Origin: Gelria sp. Kuro-4 | GTDB lineage: Bacteria > Bacillota > DTU030 > DUMP01 | Length of the DNA: 64,000 bases | Assembly (NCBI RefSeq): GCF_019668485.1 | Contig: NZ_AP024619.1 | Span: 1,921,001 to 1,985,000 of the forward strand | Direction of reading: 5' to 3' | Shown here: piece after piece, positions 31,581 through 40,280 of the stretch | Layout of the letters: the number at the start of each line of letters is the position of its first letter | Position numbering within the stretch: the stretch's first letter is position 1 | Program-made: the position numbers and the translations under genes | Notes under the pieces: generated by a model | Database searches by the model: none | The model's input: the letters and a program-made list of their open reading frames with translations, nothing else | Told to the model about the DNA's origin: nothing

Positions 31581-33170
31581 ATGCTGGATCTGCTCCTTAA
31601 GAACGCGCGCATTGTGGACGGTACGGGCGGACCCTGGTTTCACGGGAACATCGGCATCCAGGAAGGCAAAATCGTGTACGTGGGCCCTGAGTCCCCGCCT
31701 GCGCGCCGAAGCATCGACGTGCAGGAAAAGGTGGTGGCGCCGGGGTTCATCGACATCCACAGCCATTCCGACTTCGTTTACTTCAGTGACCCGGCAAACA
31801 CGCCGAAGCTCTTGCAGGGCGTCACCACGGAAGTGAACGGCAACTGCGGCTTATCGGCAGCTCCGGTCTCGGAAAAATACCTGGACGAACTGCGCCGCTA
31901 CACCGGGTTCGTCCAGGCCGGACAGAGCTGCAGCTGGCACTGGCGCAGCTTCGGGGACTACCTTAGCGAGCTCGAAAAACTGCCCCTCGCGCTCAACGTG
32001 GCCGCCTGCGTCGGCCAGGGCAGCGTAAGGATTGCGGTCATGGGCTTCGCCGACCGCACCCCGACGCCGGAAGAGCTGGCCCGAATGCAGGAGCTGGTCG
32101 CCGAAAGTATGGACTGCGGCGCCTTCGGCGTGAGTACGGGCCTCATCTACCCGCCGGGCGTTTACTGCTCCACCGAAGAGCTCATCGAGGTGTGTAGGCC
32201 GGCGGCGGCCCGGGGCGGGATATACTTCACCCACATGCGCAACGAGTCCAACCGGCAGCTCGCTGCCCTGCAAGAAGCGCTGCGCATCGGGCGGGAAGCG
32301 GGCATGCCTGTTCAGATAGCCCACCACAAGGTAGGCGGCAAACCCAACTGGGGGCAGTCGCGGGAAACGCTGGCCCTCATTGAGAAGGCGCGGGCTGAGG
32401 GACAAGACGTAACCTTGGACCAGTACCCGTACACCGCCGGCAGCACCACGTTGAGCGCGGTTCTGCCGCCCTGGGCTCAGGCGGGCGGAGTGCAGGCGCT
32501 GCTCGAGCGGCTGCGCGACGAAGGCACCCGGCTCAAGATCAAAGACGCCATCGCCCACGAGAGCAACTGGGAGAACCTGGTCCTCTTCAGCGGCGGCTGG
32601 GACGGCGTTCTCATTACCTCGGCACCCAAAACGCCGGAGTACGAAGGCAAGACCGTGCTTGAAGCCGCCGAGCTCGCAGGGAAGGCGCCGGACGACCTGG
32701 CCTTGGATATCGTCCTCGCCAACGAGGGCAGCGCCGCCTGCTGCGTTTTCATGATGCACGAGGACGATGTCAAAAACATCATGCGCCACCCGGCGGTGAT
32801 GGTCGGCTCCGATGGAATTCCGGCGCCTCCGGGAGCCAAGGCTCACCCGCGCATGGCCGGTACCTTCCCGCGTATTTTGGGCCACTACGTGCGCGAAGAA
32901 AAAGTCCTGACCCTTGAAGAGGCCGTGCGCAAAATGACCGCCCTGCCCGCCAGGCGGCTCGGCCTTTTCCAAAAGGGCCTCATCCAACCGGGCGGCGACG
33001 CCGACCTGGTCGTCTTCGATCCGGAGACCGTAGGCGACTGCGCCACCTACCAGGAGCCTACGGCGGCACCTACCGGTATCGAATATGTCTTCGTCGGCGG
33101 TACCTTGGTGCTGGACCACGGCCGGCCGACCGGCGCCCATCCGGGTAGAGTCCTGCGCCATCGGAGGTAG
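31581..33170 (+). CDS. N-acyl-D-amino-acid deacylase (paralogue 3)
   Basis: The 529-aa protein shares the full set of family motifs: DGTGGPWFHGNIG, PGFIDIHSHSDF, TTEVNGNCGL, FTHMRNESNRQ, AHHKVGGKPNWG, VGSDGIPAPPG and the C-terminal FDPETVGDCATYQEP. GCAAAGGAGGAC precedes the ATG. It follows the symporter by 59 nt and is followed after 5 nt by a truncated fourth paralogue. Both flanking copies are similar enough to suggest tandem duplication. Confidence 0.92.
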   Translation: MLDLLLKNARIVDGTGGPWFHGNIGIQEGKIVYVGPESPPARRSIDVQEKVVAPGFIDIHSHSDFVYFSDPANTPKLLQGVTTEVNGNCGLSAAPVSEKYLDELRRYTGFVQAGQSCSWHWRSFGDYLSELEKLPLALNVAACVGQGSVRIAVMGFADRTPTPEELARMQELVAESMDCGAFGVSTGLIYPPGVYCSTEELIEVCRPAAARGGIYFTHMRNESNRQLAALQEALRIGREAGMPVQIAHHKVGGKPNWGQSRETLALIEKARAEGQDVTLDQYPYTAGSTTLSAVLPPWAQAGGVQALLERLRDEGTRLKIKDAIAHESNWENLVLFSGGWDGVLITSAPKTPEYEGKTVLEAAELAGKAPDDLALDIVLANEGSAACCVFMMHEDDVKNIMRHPAVMVGSDGIPAPPGAKAHPRMAGTFPRILGHYVREEKVLTLEEAVRKMTALPARRLGLFQKGLIQPGGDADLVVFDPETVGDCATYQEPTAAPTGIEYVFVGGTLVLDHGRPTGAHPGRVLRHRR

Positions 33171-33175
33171 CGGCT

Positions 33176-34000
33176 ATGTTCGACATTGTGATCCGGCACG
33201 GCAAGATCGTCGACGGCAGCGGGAACCCCTGGTTCTACGGCGACGTGGCCGTAGAGAACGGGCGCATCGTCCAGGTGGGCCGGGCAGACGGCCCGGCCCG
33301 CGCGGTGTTCGAGGCCGACGGGCTCGTGGTCGCCCCGGGCTTTATCGACAGCCACTCGCACGCGGACTTCGTCTGCGCCGCCGTCCCCGCTGCCGAAAGT
33401 AAAATCATGCAAGGGGTCACCACGGAGGTGGTGGGGCAGTGCGGCCTCGCCCAGGCTCCGGTAAACCCGAAGACTCTGGCCGATCTCCAAGCCTACCTCG
33501 CCCCGTTCATCCCCAAGGGAGTGGAACCGGACTGGTCGTGGCAGAGCCTGGATGATTATTTGAGCCGCATCGAAAGGCAGGGCAACAGCACCAACCTCGC
33601 CTTCCTGGTCGGCCACGGGACCCTGCGCCTGGCGGTGATGGGGTTCGAAGACCGGGAGCCGACGGCGGCCGAGCTGGAGAAGATGAAGGCCCTCTTGGCC
33701 GAAAGCATGGCCGCGGGCGCTTTTGGCCTCTCCACCGGCCTGATCTACCCGCCCGGCTGCTTCGCCGAGACGGAAGAACTCGTCGAACTTGCCCGCGCGG
33801 CCGCAGCCGCCGGCGGGGTGTACACCAGCCACATCCGCAACGAAGGCGATCGGCTCGTGCCGGCGGTAGAAGAAGCCATCCGCATCGGCGAGGCGGCGAA
33901 CATCCCCGTCTGCATTTCACACCACAAGGCAGCCGGCCGCGCCAACTGGGGTAAAACAAAAAAGACCCTGGCGAATACGACACGAACCGAGCAGCAGTAG
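33176..34000 (+). pseudogene. Truncated N-acyl-D-amino-acid deacylase (paralogue 4)
   Basis: Residues 1-266 match the D-aminoacylase family well: DGSGNPWFYGDVAVENGRIV, PGFIDSHSHADF, TTEVVGQCGL, YTSHIRNEGDR and SHHKAAGRANWG. At KKTLA homology stops, and nine unrelated residues precede the stop codon. About half of the protein is missing, including the second metal-binding aspartate region, so the product should be inactive. The break coincides with sequence that looks like the 3' end of a group II intron on the other strand. Confidence 0.85.
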
Positions 34001-34060
34001 CGGCTGGCCGCGCCTCTCTCTCACCATACGTACCGTTCGTTATACGGGCGGTTCACCGAG
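33975..34060 (-). mobile_element. Probable 3' end of a group II intron (domains V-VI)
   Basis: Read on the minus strand, the segment begins GTGAACCGCCCGTATAACGA, continues with ACGGTACGTATGGTGAGAGA, and then a GC-rich hairpin (GCGCGGCCAGCCGC). This closely follows the ending of many bacterial group II introns (AACCGCCGTAT...CGTACGGTGGTGTGAGAG). No reverse transcriptase or intron body is present. It abuts the point where the fourth D-aminoacylase gene is cut. The call rests on recall of the consensus, not on a covariance search. Confidence 0.5.
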
Positions 34061-34099
34061 CCTCACGAATGTTTCGCTGGTGCTCGGTTAAACTCATAA

Positions 34100-34140
34100 G
34101 GCCCTGGGCTTCCCAATGGAGGTTGCCCAGGGCCTATTTA
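34100..34140 (+). terminator. Hairpin terminator
   Basis: GGCCCTGGGC (34100-34109) and GCCCAGGGCC (34125-34134) form a perfect 10-bp stem followed by TATTTAT. It could end transcription of the D-aminoacylase cluster. Confidence 0.6.
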
Positions 34141-34191
34141 TCGGCAGGTGAGCCGTTCGCCGGCGGCCCCTGCGGGCTTGGGGAAGTTTCG

Positions 34192-34317
34192 ATGCATCTT
34201 CGTTCCCTCAGGCGCCTGCGGGCAGAAGCATCACCCTATGAAGCCATCGGCGCGGATAAGGAAGGAATGAAGTCGACCGCCGGCTTTAAAGGCAAGAAGC
34301 GGCGGTGCGGAACCTAG
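34192..34317 (+). pseudogene. Short sigma-K fragment (second copy)
   Basis: The frame reads MHLRSLRRLRAEASPYEAIG then ADKEGMKS and loses homology. It matches the first 30 residues of the sigma-K half at 10678-11067, and begins at the same MHLRSL breakpoint. It overlaps the 3' end of the HD-GYP gene in convergent orientation. Confidence 0.7.
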
Positions 34318-34894
34318 TTTCAACAATGTTATGTAAATACCGGGCCGCCCCGGCAGCCAAATCCGGGTCAAACTGCGTCCCGGCGTTTCTTTCGATTTCT
34401 GCGAGCGCCTCTTCCCAACTCAGGCGCGGCCTGTAAGGGCGATTTGATATCATGGCATCCAATGCATCCGCCACCGCCAGCACTCGAGCTCCTACAGGAA
34501 TGTCAGCTCCTGCAAGTCCAAAATAGCCTTTGCCGTCCCAGCGCTCATGGTGATAAAGGATCGAACCGATGATTCCCGCAGGGGTTTCGGGGTCCATCTG
34601 CCGGACGATGGCAACGCCCAGGGGAGGGTGCCGCCTGATTGCCAGCCACTCGTCAGGCGTTAAAGGGCCGGATTTTGACAGAAGACCCTGTTCAAGTTTT
34701 ATTTTGCCGATGTCGTGAAGAAGAGCAGCCGTGTACAGCTCCTCCCGTCGCACATCCAAGACGCCTGGTGGGAGCAACTCCACCAACATTAAGGTCAAGT
34801 TCGCTGTGTTCAGGGAATGGCGCCATAAGCCCGCTCCGCTGTTTTTCAGCTTGGTCGCCAAGGCCAAGAGAGCTTCCCGCTTCATCGGCGCCAC
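34286..34894 (-). CDS. HD-GYP domain phosphodiesterase-type protein
   Basis: The 202-aa protein consists essentially of one HD domain of HD-GYP type. Motifs are WRHSLNTANL, AALLHDIGKI near residue 60, HPPLGVAIVRQM, and HHERWDGKGYFG, where the canonical ending is DGxGYP. Such proteins hydrolyse cyclic di-GMP or related nucleotides; the variant GYF may alter this. It has no receiver or sensor domain. The start lies 10 nt after the fapA stop, so the two are probably cotranscribed. A decayed copy lies at 11095-11190. Confidence 0.85.
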   Translation of the reverse strand: MAPMKREALLALATKLKNSGAGLWRHSLNTANLTLMLVELLPPGVLDVRREELYTAALLHDIGKIKLEQGLLSKSGPLTPDEWLAIRRHPPLGVAIVRQMDPETPAGIIGSILYHHERWDGKGYFGLAGADIPVGARVLAVADALDAMISNRPYRPRLSWEEALAEIERNAGTQFDPDLAAGAARYLHNIVETRFRTAASCL

Positions 34895-34904
34895 TCCCTG
34901 AAGA

Positions 34905-36827
34905 TTATTTACGCACTATCTCATGGGTGGTTTCATTAATGTAAAACAAGCTGGATGAAACTTGTTCCTGGAGGCGCAGGCTCCTGTTTCCGAAGCGTAT
35001 CTGTATGCCTGGATAGGCTTTGGCGACATAGATAGAACCTTCCGCCGTCGTTTCAAGGACTACCTCTTCTTCAGAGAACGGTGAGCCGACTTCACCCAGG
35101 ATGCGGATGTCACCGCGCGCATGGATCCAGCTGCGCCTTACTGTACCCTTAATTGTAACCTCTCTGCCTGCGTTGATCCGGCAGTCAAAACATCCTTTGT
35201 CATCGGTCACAGTAATGGAGGAGGCTGCTTTAAGGTTGCTTCCCCACGCCCACCGGAGGGCCAGATCGGCCTCGTCGCGGCGTGTCGCGAGGAGTTTTTC
35301 TTCCACCTTCTTTAAGTTGTGGCCTATCGAACGTAAATCTTCTTGCGGGAAAATGCGATGTCGTTTAAAGAAGGTGATTGCCGTTACAGACTGGGCGGTA
35401 ATCACGGCTATTTCGTCGAAGTAACGCTCGTCTAGTTCCTGGTAAGTCCGGGCAAGATCGAAGATGTAAAGCTGCCAAAGTTTGAGCTGGCCTTCGTCAA
35501 GGGAATTCCGTTCCGTGGCCTGTTGCCAGATGGAGCTTAGCGGCCTTATCAGCGCCAAAGCTTCTGTCGCGAACCAACTCAGACGCCCGGCACAGGCCTG
35601 TGAACTTATTAAACACCCGTCTACGTCGATCCCGGCGTTTCCCAACAGAAAGGCATTGGAGGCATTGCCTTTCACTACCAACTTACCGCCCGCTTCTACC
35701 TTGGCGCGCTGCTCGATGTTCCCCAGGACCAAGACGTCCCCGGTGAAGGTCAGATTGCCGGTGTGCAAGTCAACATCTCCAGCATGAACGTAGATGTCCA
35801 TTATTCCAATCTCAATGCCGCCGTGCGTCACGCGCCTCACCGGGCGCCCGTACTTCTGCGCTACTATGCTCTTGCCGTCTGGACCCAAGATCACTTCGTT
35901 TTCACGCAAAACGTATGCGGCTTCCTTAACCGGCTCACTGGGGAGAACCACTCCTTTGACCGTTATCCCGCTTTTGCCGACAACCGCCGGTTCCACACAC
36001 GCGATTACCTCACCCGGCTGGACTGTCGGCAGCTGGCACTTCTCCCAGTAATTAACCTTTGCTGCTTCGCCGTGTTCGATACGGGTCAGCGTCAGGGGCT
36101 TCACAAAGCGAACCCGGCCATTCTTCCCGGGCTGCGGTCGGACGCCGCGGGCCACGAGCGTAGGTTCACCATCGGCGGCGAGGACCGCCCGTTGAATGGC
36201 CACTTCGTCTATGCCACAGGTTATCCGCTTTTCCTGAAGCGCTTTCATAACTTCAGTAAAAGTCACCGTGTTTCTCTTTTCGACCCGCCGCTCACATCTG
36301 GCTATTAAATAGTAGGTGGGAGCCTGGTCCAGCAGGTGATAAGTAACTACTTCCTCTGGAAACACCTTGAGCGTTACGCTCATATCATCCGGCGACACAT
36401 CCAGTGCGAATCCGCCTTCCCTTTTCCTGGGGGAAGGAACCTGGAGCTCGATTGAGTTGCCGGCCCTTACGGGCGTCGGCCCCCACACCTCTACCCCATT
36501 GACTTTCACCGTAACCCCTTCGCCCGGGACTATTACGGCAGGCTTACCTCCTGCGATCGGATCAACAACGGAGACCTCCCCCTTTTGTATGCCCGCCAGT
36601 CCGTCTCTCGGCGCCCCGACCCCCTGTTCGTCCTCCGGCCGGCGCCGGGGATTCCAAGATATGCGGTACAGGCCCGGGAGCACAGGGATGCCAAACCAAG
36701 AATTGGGCGGCCTCACCATCGTCAGCCGGAGGGCAGCCCTGTCTTTTTTCAAGCGCCGTTCAACGGCGCGCAAGGCCTCTTCCTTCGAATACGCCCGGAC
36801 AAGCATGCTGTTCTCCGATGAAGGCAT
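34905..36827 (-). CDS. FapA/DUF342 family protein with Jag-N-like domain
   Basis: The protein of about 640 aa has an N-terminal segment like the Jag/KhpB N-domain (VRAYSKEEALRAVERRLKKD). The FapA (flagellar assembly protein A, DUF342) region follows, with turns such as GDVDLHTGNLTFTGDVLVLG and VEAGGKLVVKGNASNAFLLG, which form a beta-solenoid. A coiled-coil-rich stretch comes after about residue 480. Despite the name, the family's function is poorly known. I chose ATG at 36827, which has GGGGGTGGG upstream. The 5' end overlaps the preceding Xre gene by 68 nt, and an ATG at 36806 is possible. It lies in an Xre-fapA-HD-GYP arrangement. Confidence 0.82.
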   Translation of the reverse strand: MPSSENSMLVRAYSKEEALRAVERRLKKDRAALRLTMVRPPNSWFGIPVLPGLYRISWNPRRRPEDEQGVGAPRDGLAGIQKGEVSVVDPIAGGKPAVIVPGEGVTVKVNGVEVWGPTPVRAGNSIELQVPSPRKREGGFALDVSPDDMSVTLKVFPEEVVTYHLLDQAPTYYLIARCERRVEKRNTVTFTEVMKALQEKRITCGIDEVAIQRAVLAADGEPTLVARGVRPQPGKNGRVRFVKPLTLTRIEHGEAAKVNYWEKCQLPTVQPGEVIACVEPAVVGKSGITVKGVVLPSEPVKEAAYVLRENEVILGPDGKSIVAQKYGRPVRRVTHGGIEIGIMDIYVHAGDVDLHTGNLTFTGDVLVLGNIEQRAKVEAGGKLVVKGNASNAFLLGNAGIDVDGCLISSQACAGRLSWFATEALALIRPLSSIWQQATERNSLDEGQLKLWQLYIFDLARTYQELDERYFDEIAVITAQSVTAITFFKRHRIFPQEDLRSIGHNLKKVEEKLLATRRDEADLALRWAWGSNLKAASSITVTDDKGCFDCRINAGREVTIKGTVRRSWIHARGDIRILGEVGSPFSEEEVVLETTAEGSIYVAKAYPGIQIRFGNRSLRLQEQVSSSLFYINETTHEIVRK

Positions 36828-37044
36828 TTGGATCCCACCCCCGGCGGCTTTCCGAAGTTGGCACCTCGAGTTGCAGCACACGTTCCACGAGCGACCGGTA
36901 TTTGTATCCCGGCCTGATGCCGCGCAGCATCTCGCAAAACCTGTTTTCCGGGATTCCGTAGCGCGTGCAGAACTCGCGTTGGGACCAACCTCTTTCGAGC
37001 AACGCTTTTTTTACAGCCAAGCCGAAGTAAGTTATTTTGCCCAT
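36760..37044 (-). CDS. Small Xre-like DNA-binding protein
   Basis: From ATG at 37044 the product of 94 aa begins MGKITYFGLAVKKALLERGW and continues SQREFCTRYGIPENRFCEML. This is a helix-turn-helix of the Xre/phage-repressor type, followed by a charged C-terminus. An ATG five codons upstream is also possible. The 3' end runs into the 5' end of the fapA homologue in another frame. It is divergent from a second Xre gene, and repeats lie between the two. Confidence 0.65.
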   Translation of the reverse strand: MGKITYFGLAVKKALLERGWSQREFCTRYGIPENRFCEMLRGIRPGYKYRSLVERVLQLEVPTSESRRGWDPNAFIGEQHACPGVFEGRGLARR

Positions 37045-37107
37045 GGCATAAATCTCCATTGGTAGTACAATAGGAATGATGGATTACCAGGTTGGGTCCA
37101 TTGTACT

Positions 37108-37154
37108 GCGTGACTTTGGTACCAGTCAAGCTTGATATGGCGTGATCTTGGTAC
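37108..37154. repeat. Direct repeats between two divergent Xre genes
   Basis: GCGTGACTTTGGTAC (37108-37122) and GCGTGATCTTGGTAC (37140-37154) match at 13 of 15 positions, with start points 32 nt apart, about three helical turns. They lie in the shared promoter region of two regulator genes. An operator pair is the natural reading. Confidence 0.55.
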
Positions 37155-37239
37155 ATCCCTCCTGGTTTTCCTTCTCTTTCCTAACCTTTAGCCTAGAAAT
37201 CTGGTTAATTCAACACGATTTTGCGTTGGAGGTCGAAAT

Positions 37240-37584
37240 ATGGAGACTATTGGGCAGCGATTGCGGGCGCTTCGTCTTAGGCTGGGCCTCTCGCAGTATC
37301 AGGTCGCCACCGCCACCGGTATTACCAGAGGAAACATCTGCAACTACGAACTCGACAAGTTTGCACCTACGGCCGAGACGCTCATTCGGTTGGCGGCCTT
37401 CTTCGGTGTTTCCATTGACTGGTTGCTCACAGGGAACGTCAGTTGCTCGCTTGCCACTCAGGAAAAGGAGCAGTTCCTTCTTGAGCAATTTCGTTCCCTT
37501 CCACCCGATCTGCAGAATGAGGTCCTTGACTTTGTCGCGTTCCTGCAGAGTAGAAGGGCGGCCCAAGACGAGAATGACCTTTAA
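37240..37584 (+). CDS. Xre-family transcriptional regulator
   Basis: The 114-aa protein has a classical helix-turn-helix in residues 1-65 (IGQRLRALRLRLGLSQYQVA, NYELDKFAPTAETLIRLAAF, SIDWLLTG). A C-terminal helical segment (LLEQFRSLPPDLQNEVLDFV) like that of SinR/ImmR-type regulators follows. GGAGGTCG precedes the ATG. It diverges from the Xre/fapA/HD-GYP unit, with direct repeats in between. A palindrome follows the stop codon. Confidence 0.85.
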   Translation: METIGQRLRALRLRLGLSQYQVATATGITRGNICNYELDKFAPTAETLIRLAAFFGVSIDWLLTGNVSCSLATQEKEQFLLEQFRSLPPDLQNEVLDFVAFLQSRRAAQDENDL

Positions 37585-37602
37585 TGTGGAATTTATTCCA
37601 CA
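37585..37602. repeat. Perfect palindrome after an Xre gene
   Basis: TGTGGAATTTATTCCACA is TGTGGAAT, TT, ATTCCACA, placed directly after the stop codon at 37582-37584. No T-run follows, so it may be a binding site or an RNA stability hairpin rather than a terminator. Confidence 0.4.
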
Positions 37603-37660
37603 GCATTCCATCGCCGAATTTACCATCAAGCCGAGGGTGGATAGGATAGAGAGGCAAAAA

Positions 37661-37760
37661 AGTAGCGGGAAACATCGCCTGCCTTGCAGGGATCTCCCGC
37701 TTCTTTGACTTTGGTATTGAAAAATACGCCCTGGCCGAACTCTGCAGCGGAAAGGTCTAG
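37661..37760 (+). pseudogene. Sigma-K region 4 fragment (third copy)
   Basis: The plus strand encodes, with small frame changes, ACLAGISRFFDFGIEKYALA and ELCSGKV. This parallels ARLLGISRSYVSRIEKRALA and KLCGEL of the sigma-K half at 10678. Nucleotide similarity is evident around GGGATCTCCCGCT. Only the end of region 4 is left. Confidence 0.6.
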
Positions 37761-37796
37761 GGCGACAACAGCGTAGGTGGTTGAGGGGCCGGGGGC

Positions 37797-38423
37797 CTAA
37801 TCAGTAAGAAGGCTGAGCAGCTCCCGCTCCAGTTTCTTGTTCAATACCGCCAAGTCTTCGTGACGGATTACAGCTGCTTTAGCGAGCATCAGGGGACGGC
37901 CGACTTTCACGCAGATTCGACGGCGTCGCAGAATGAAAGTACCTGGGGCTAAAACATCTCTGCTTCCTGTTATACCTATCGGCAGCACCGGCGCCCCCGA
38001 CTTCAAAGCCAGATAAGCCCAACCGGGCATGGGATGACGCAGCCGGCCGTCAGAACTTACCCCTCCTTCGGGGAAAAGACCGATAGTCCCCCCGCGTTCA
38101 AGTACGGCGAGTGACTTCCTTATGCTGCCGAGGTCACTCTTTTTCTGATGTACCGGCATCGAACCAGCTGACCTTATGACCTGCCCAACAACCGGAATTT
38201 GAAAAAGGTACGACGCGGCGAGGAACGTTATGCGGCGCGGTATGCATGCCATAAGCACCAGCGGATCTAAAAGGCTTTGGTGATTGGAAACCAAAATAAG
38301 CGCACCCTGCACCTCAAGGTTCGTCATGCCCTCGACCTTTACCCCGCCGGTGGCCGCCAAGAGCAGTTTGCACAGGGCTCTCAGCAGACTGTACATAATC
38401 CTTGTGGTTGCAGAAGGACGCAC
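37797..38423 (-). CDS. 1-acyl-sn-glycerol-3-phosphate acyltransferase (PlsC-type)
   Basis: The 208-aa protein has the glycerolipid acyltransferase motifs VSNHQSLLDPL (NHxxxxD) near residue 48 and GLFPEGGVSSDGRL near 115. An N-terminal hydrophobic stretch likely anchors it to the membrane. It should acylate lysophosphatidate in phospholipid synthesis. Its start lies 57 nt after the stop of ilvD on the same strand. The length is typical. Confidence 0.88.
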   Translation of the reverse strand: MRPSATTRIMYSLLRALCKLLLAATGGVKVEGMTNLEVQGALILVSNHQSLLDPLVLMACIPRRITFLAASYLFQIPVVGQVIRSAGSMPVHQKKSDLGSIRKSLAVLERGGTIGLFPEGGVSSDGRLRHPMPGWAYLALKSGAPVLPIGITGSRDVLAPGTFILRRRRICVKVGRPLMLAKAAVIRHEDLAVLNKKLERELLSLLTD

Positions 38424-38480
38424 GGCTGAGCCCCCCCGAGATCACCGGCCGGCAGGTCAAGGCAGTTCGTAAGGCCTTGT

Positions 38481-40199
38481 TCATTCAGCGCTTGGACTGC
38501 TCCAGAGGCAGGCCCCTTCTTGGACGGAGCGAACCAGGGCCGGATACCGGCACATAAAGCCCCGCTTTATCTTGGCTGGCGGCGGTGACCAGGTCTGAAG
38601 CCGGTTCTGTATCTCCGCGTCGGTCAGCTCAATTTCAAGGCGGCGGTTCGGGATGTCAATGACAATCGTGTCGCCGTCCTCCACCACCGCCAGGGGGCCC
38701 CCTTCCATGGCCTCGGGCGTGACGTAGCCGATGCAGGGGCCGCGGGTCGCGCCGGAGTAACGGCCGTCGGTGATCATAGCCACCGAATCACCCAGTCCCA
38801 TGCCCACCAAGAGCGCCGCCGGGATGCTCAGCTCCCGCATTCCAGGGCCGCCTTTCGGCCCCTCATACTTGATCACCAGGACATCGCCCGGCTTTACCCG
38901 GCCGCCGAGAAGGAGCGCCTTAACCTCCTCTTCCGAATTGACCACCCGCGCCGGGCCGCGATGGACAAGCATCTTAGGCGAAACCCCGCTTTGCTTGACG
39001 ACGGCGCCACCAGGCGCCAGGTTACCATACAGGACTGCCAAACCGCCCTCGCCGGCCAGCGGCTGCTGCAAAGGGTGAATAACATCAGGGCGCTTGAGCT
39101 GGGCCTGGGCCACCTGGTCGCGTAGACTCGCACCGCCGACGGTGGGTAAATCTAAATCAAGCAGGGGGCTCAACTCCTTCATCAGGGCCATCACCCCGCC
39201 CGCCGCATCGAAATCCTCCAGCGTAAACGAGGAAGCGGGTTTAAACTTGGCCAGCAGCGGAGTGGTACGGCTCAGTTCATCAAAGACGGAAAGAGGCATT
39301 TCCCACCCTGCCTGCCGGGCAATGGCCGGCAGGTGCAGCACGGTGTTGGAAGAGCCGCCCATAGCCATGGTGACCCGGACGGCATTGCTAAGTCCGCGGC
39401 GGTTGAGCATTTGCCGCGCCGTCACTCCCTGGCGGACCAGCTCCACCGCGCGCCGGCCGCTCCTGCGGGCCAGGTGCAAACGACGTGCCTCCACCGCCGG
39501 GATGGTGCCGCCGCCGGGCAGGGAGAGGCCCAACGCTTCCACCAGACAGCTCATGGTGTTGGCGGTGCCCATCATCCCGCAGGCGCCGCAGGTTCGATTA
39601 GTGTTGGCTTCTATATCATAGAACTCCGCGGCCGTAATCTCTCCGCCCTGGTAGCGACCCATCGCTTCCTTTATATCCGACATGACCATTTTACCGCCCG
39701 CGTACTCGCGCGCCAGCATGGGGCCGCCGGGAACAAAGACTGTCGGGAGGTCAAGGCTGGCGGCCGCCATAAGCATCCCTGGGACAACCTTATCGCAGGA
39801 AGCGAGCATGACCATCCCGTCAAACATGTGGGCCTGGACCATAAGTTCAATGGAGGCGGCGATGATGTCCCGGCTGGGCAGGATGTAATGCATCCCGGCC
39901 CCCTGAGCCACGCCGTCACACGGAGCGATGACGTTAAACTCCACCGGCATACCACCTGCCGCCCACACGCCTTCTTTGACACAGCGGGCCAGTTCCCGCA
40001 GGTGGGAGTGCCCGGGGGTGGCTTCACTCCAAGAATTGACGATGGCAATCTGGGGTTTCGCTAAGTCTTCATCCGTAAAGCCGATGCTGCGGTAAACAGC
40101 CCGGGGGTAAGCCCCGGTAATTCCATCCATGAGCACCCGGCTGCGCAACTTTTCTTGCAACTCCTCCTCGCCTCCTGCCTGCTTTCCTAGGGAGGTCAC
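38481..40199 (-). CDS. ilvD: Dihydroxy-acid dehydratase
   Basis: The product (572 aa from this start) dehydrates dihydroxy acids in valine, isoleucine and leucine synthesis using an iron-sulfur cluster. Cluster cysteines lie in NVIAPCDGVAQG, LASCDKVVPGMLMA and NRTCGACGMMGTANTM. The C-terminal IRYEGPKG-type motif (VIKYEGPKGGPGM) and TDGRYSGATRGPCIGYVTPE are present. I chose GTG at 40199, with AAGGTGGG upstream; the frame is open a further 36 codons, but those residues do not look like family sequence. Other ilv or leu genes are not adjacent. Confidence 0.93.
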   Translation of the reverse strand: MTSLGKQAGGEEELQEKLRSRVLMDGITGAYPRAVYRSIGFTDEDLAKPQIAIVNSWSEATPGHSHLRELARCVKEGVWAAGGMPVEFNVIAPCDGVAQGAGMHYILPSRDIIAASIELMVQAHMFDGMVMLASCDKVVPGMLMAAASLDLPTVFVPGGPMLAREYAGGKMVMSDIKEAMGRYQGGEITAAEFYDIEANTNRTCGACGMMGTANTMSCLVEALGLSLPGGGTIPAVEARRLHLARRSGRRAVELVRQGVTARQMLNRRGLSNAVRVTMAMGGSSNTVLHLPAIARQAGWEMPLSVFDELSRTTPLLAKFKPASSFTLEDFDAAGGVMALMKELSPLLDLDLPTVGGASLRDQVAQAQLKRPDVIHPLQQPLAGEGGLAVLYGNLAPGGAVVKQSGVSPKMLVHRGPARVVNSEEEVKALLLGGRVKPGDVLVIKYEGPKGGPGMRELSIPAALLVGMGLGDSVAMITDGRYSGATRGPCIGYVTPEAMEGGPLAVVEDGDTIVIDIPNRRLEIELTDAEIQNRLQTWSPPPAKIKRGFMCRYPALVRSVQEGACLWSSPSAE

Positions 40200-40280
40200 C
40201 CCACCTTTATCCCCAAGAACAAGATTCGCCGGTGGCAATGGATTTCCTGCCTGGTACCGGGTACTGCGGCCCTGTACAGA

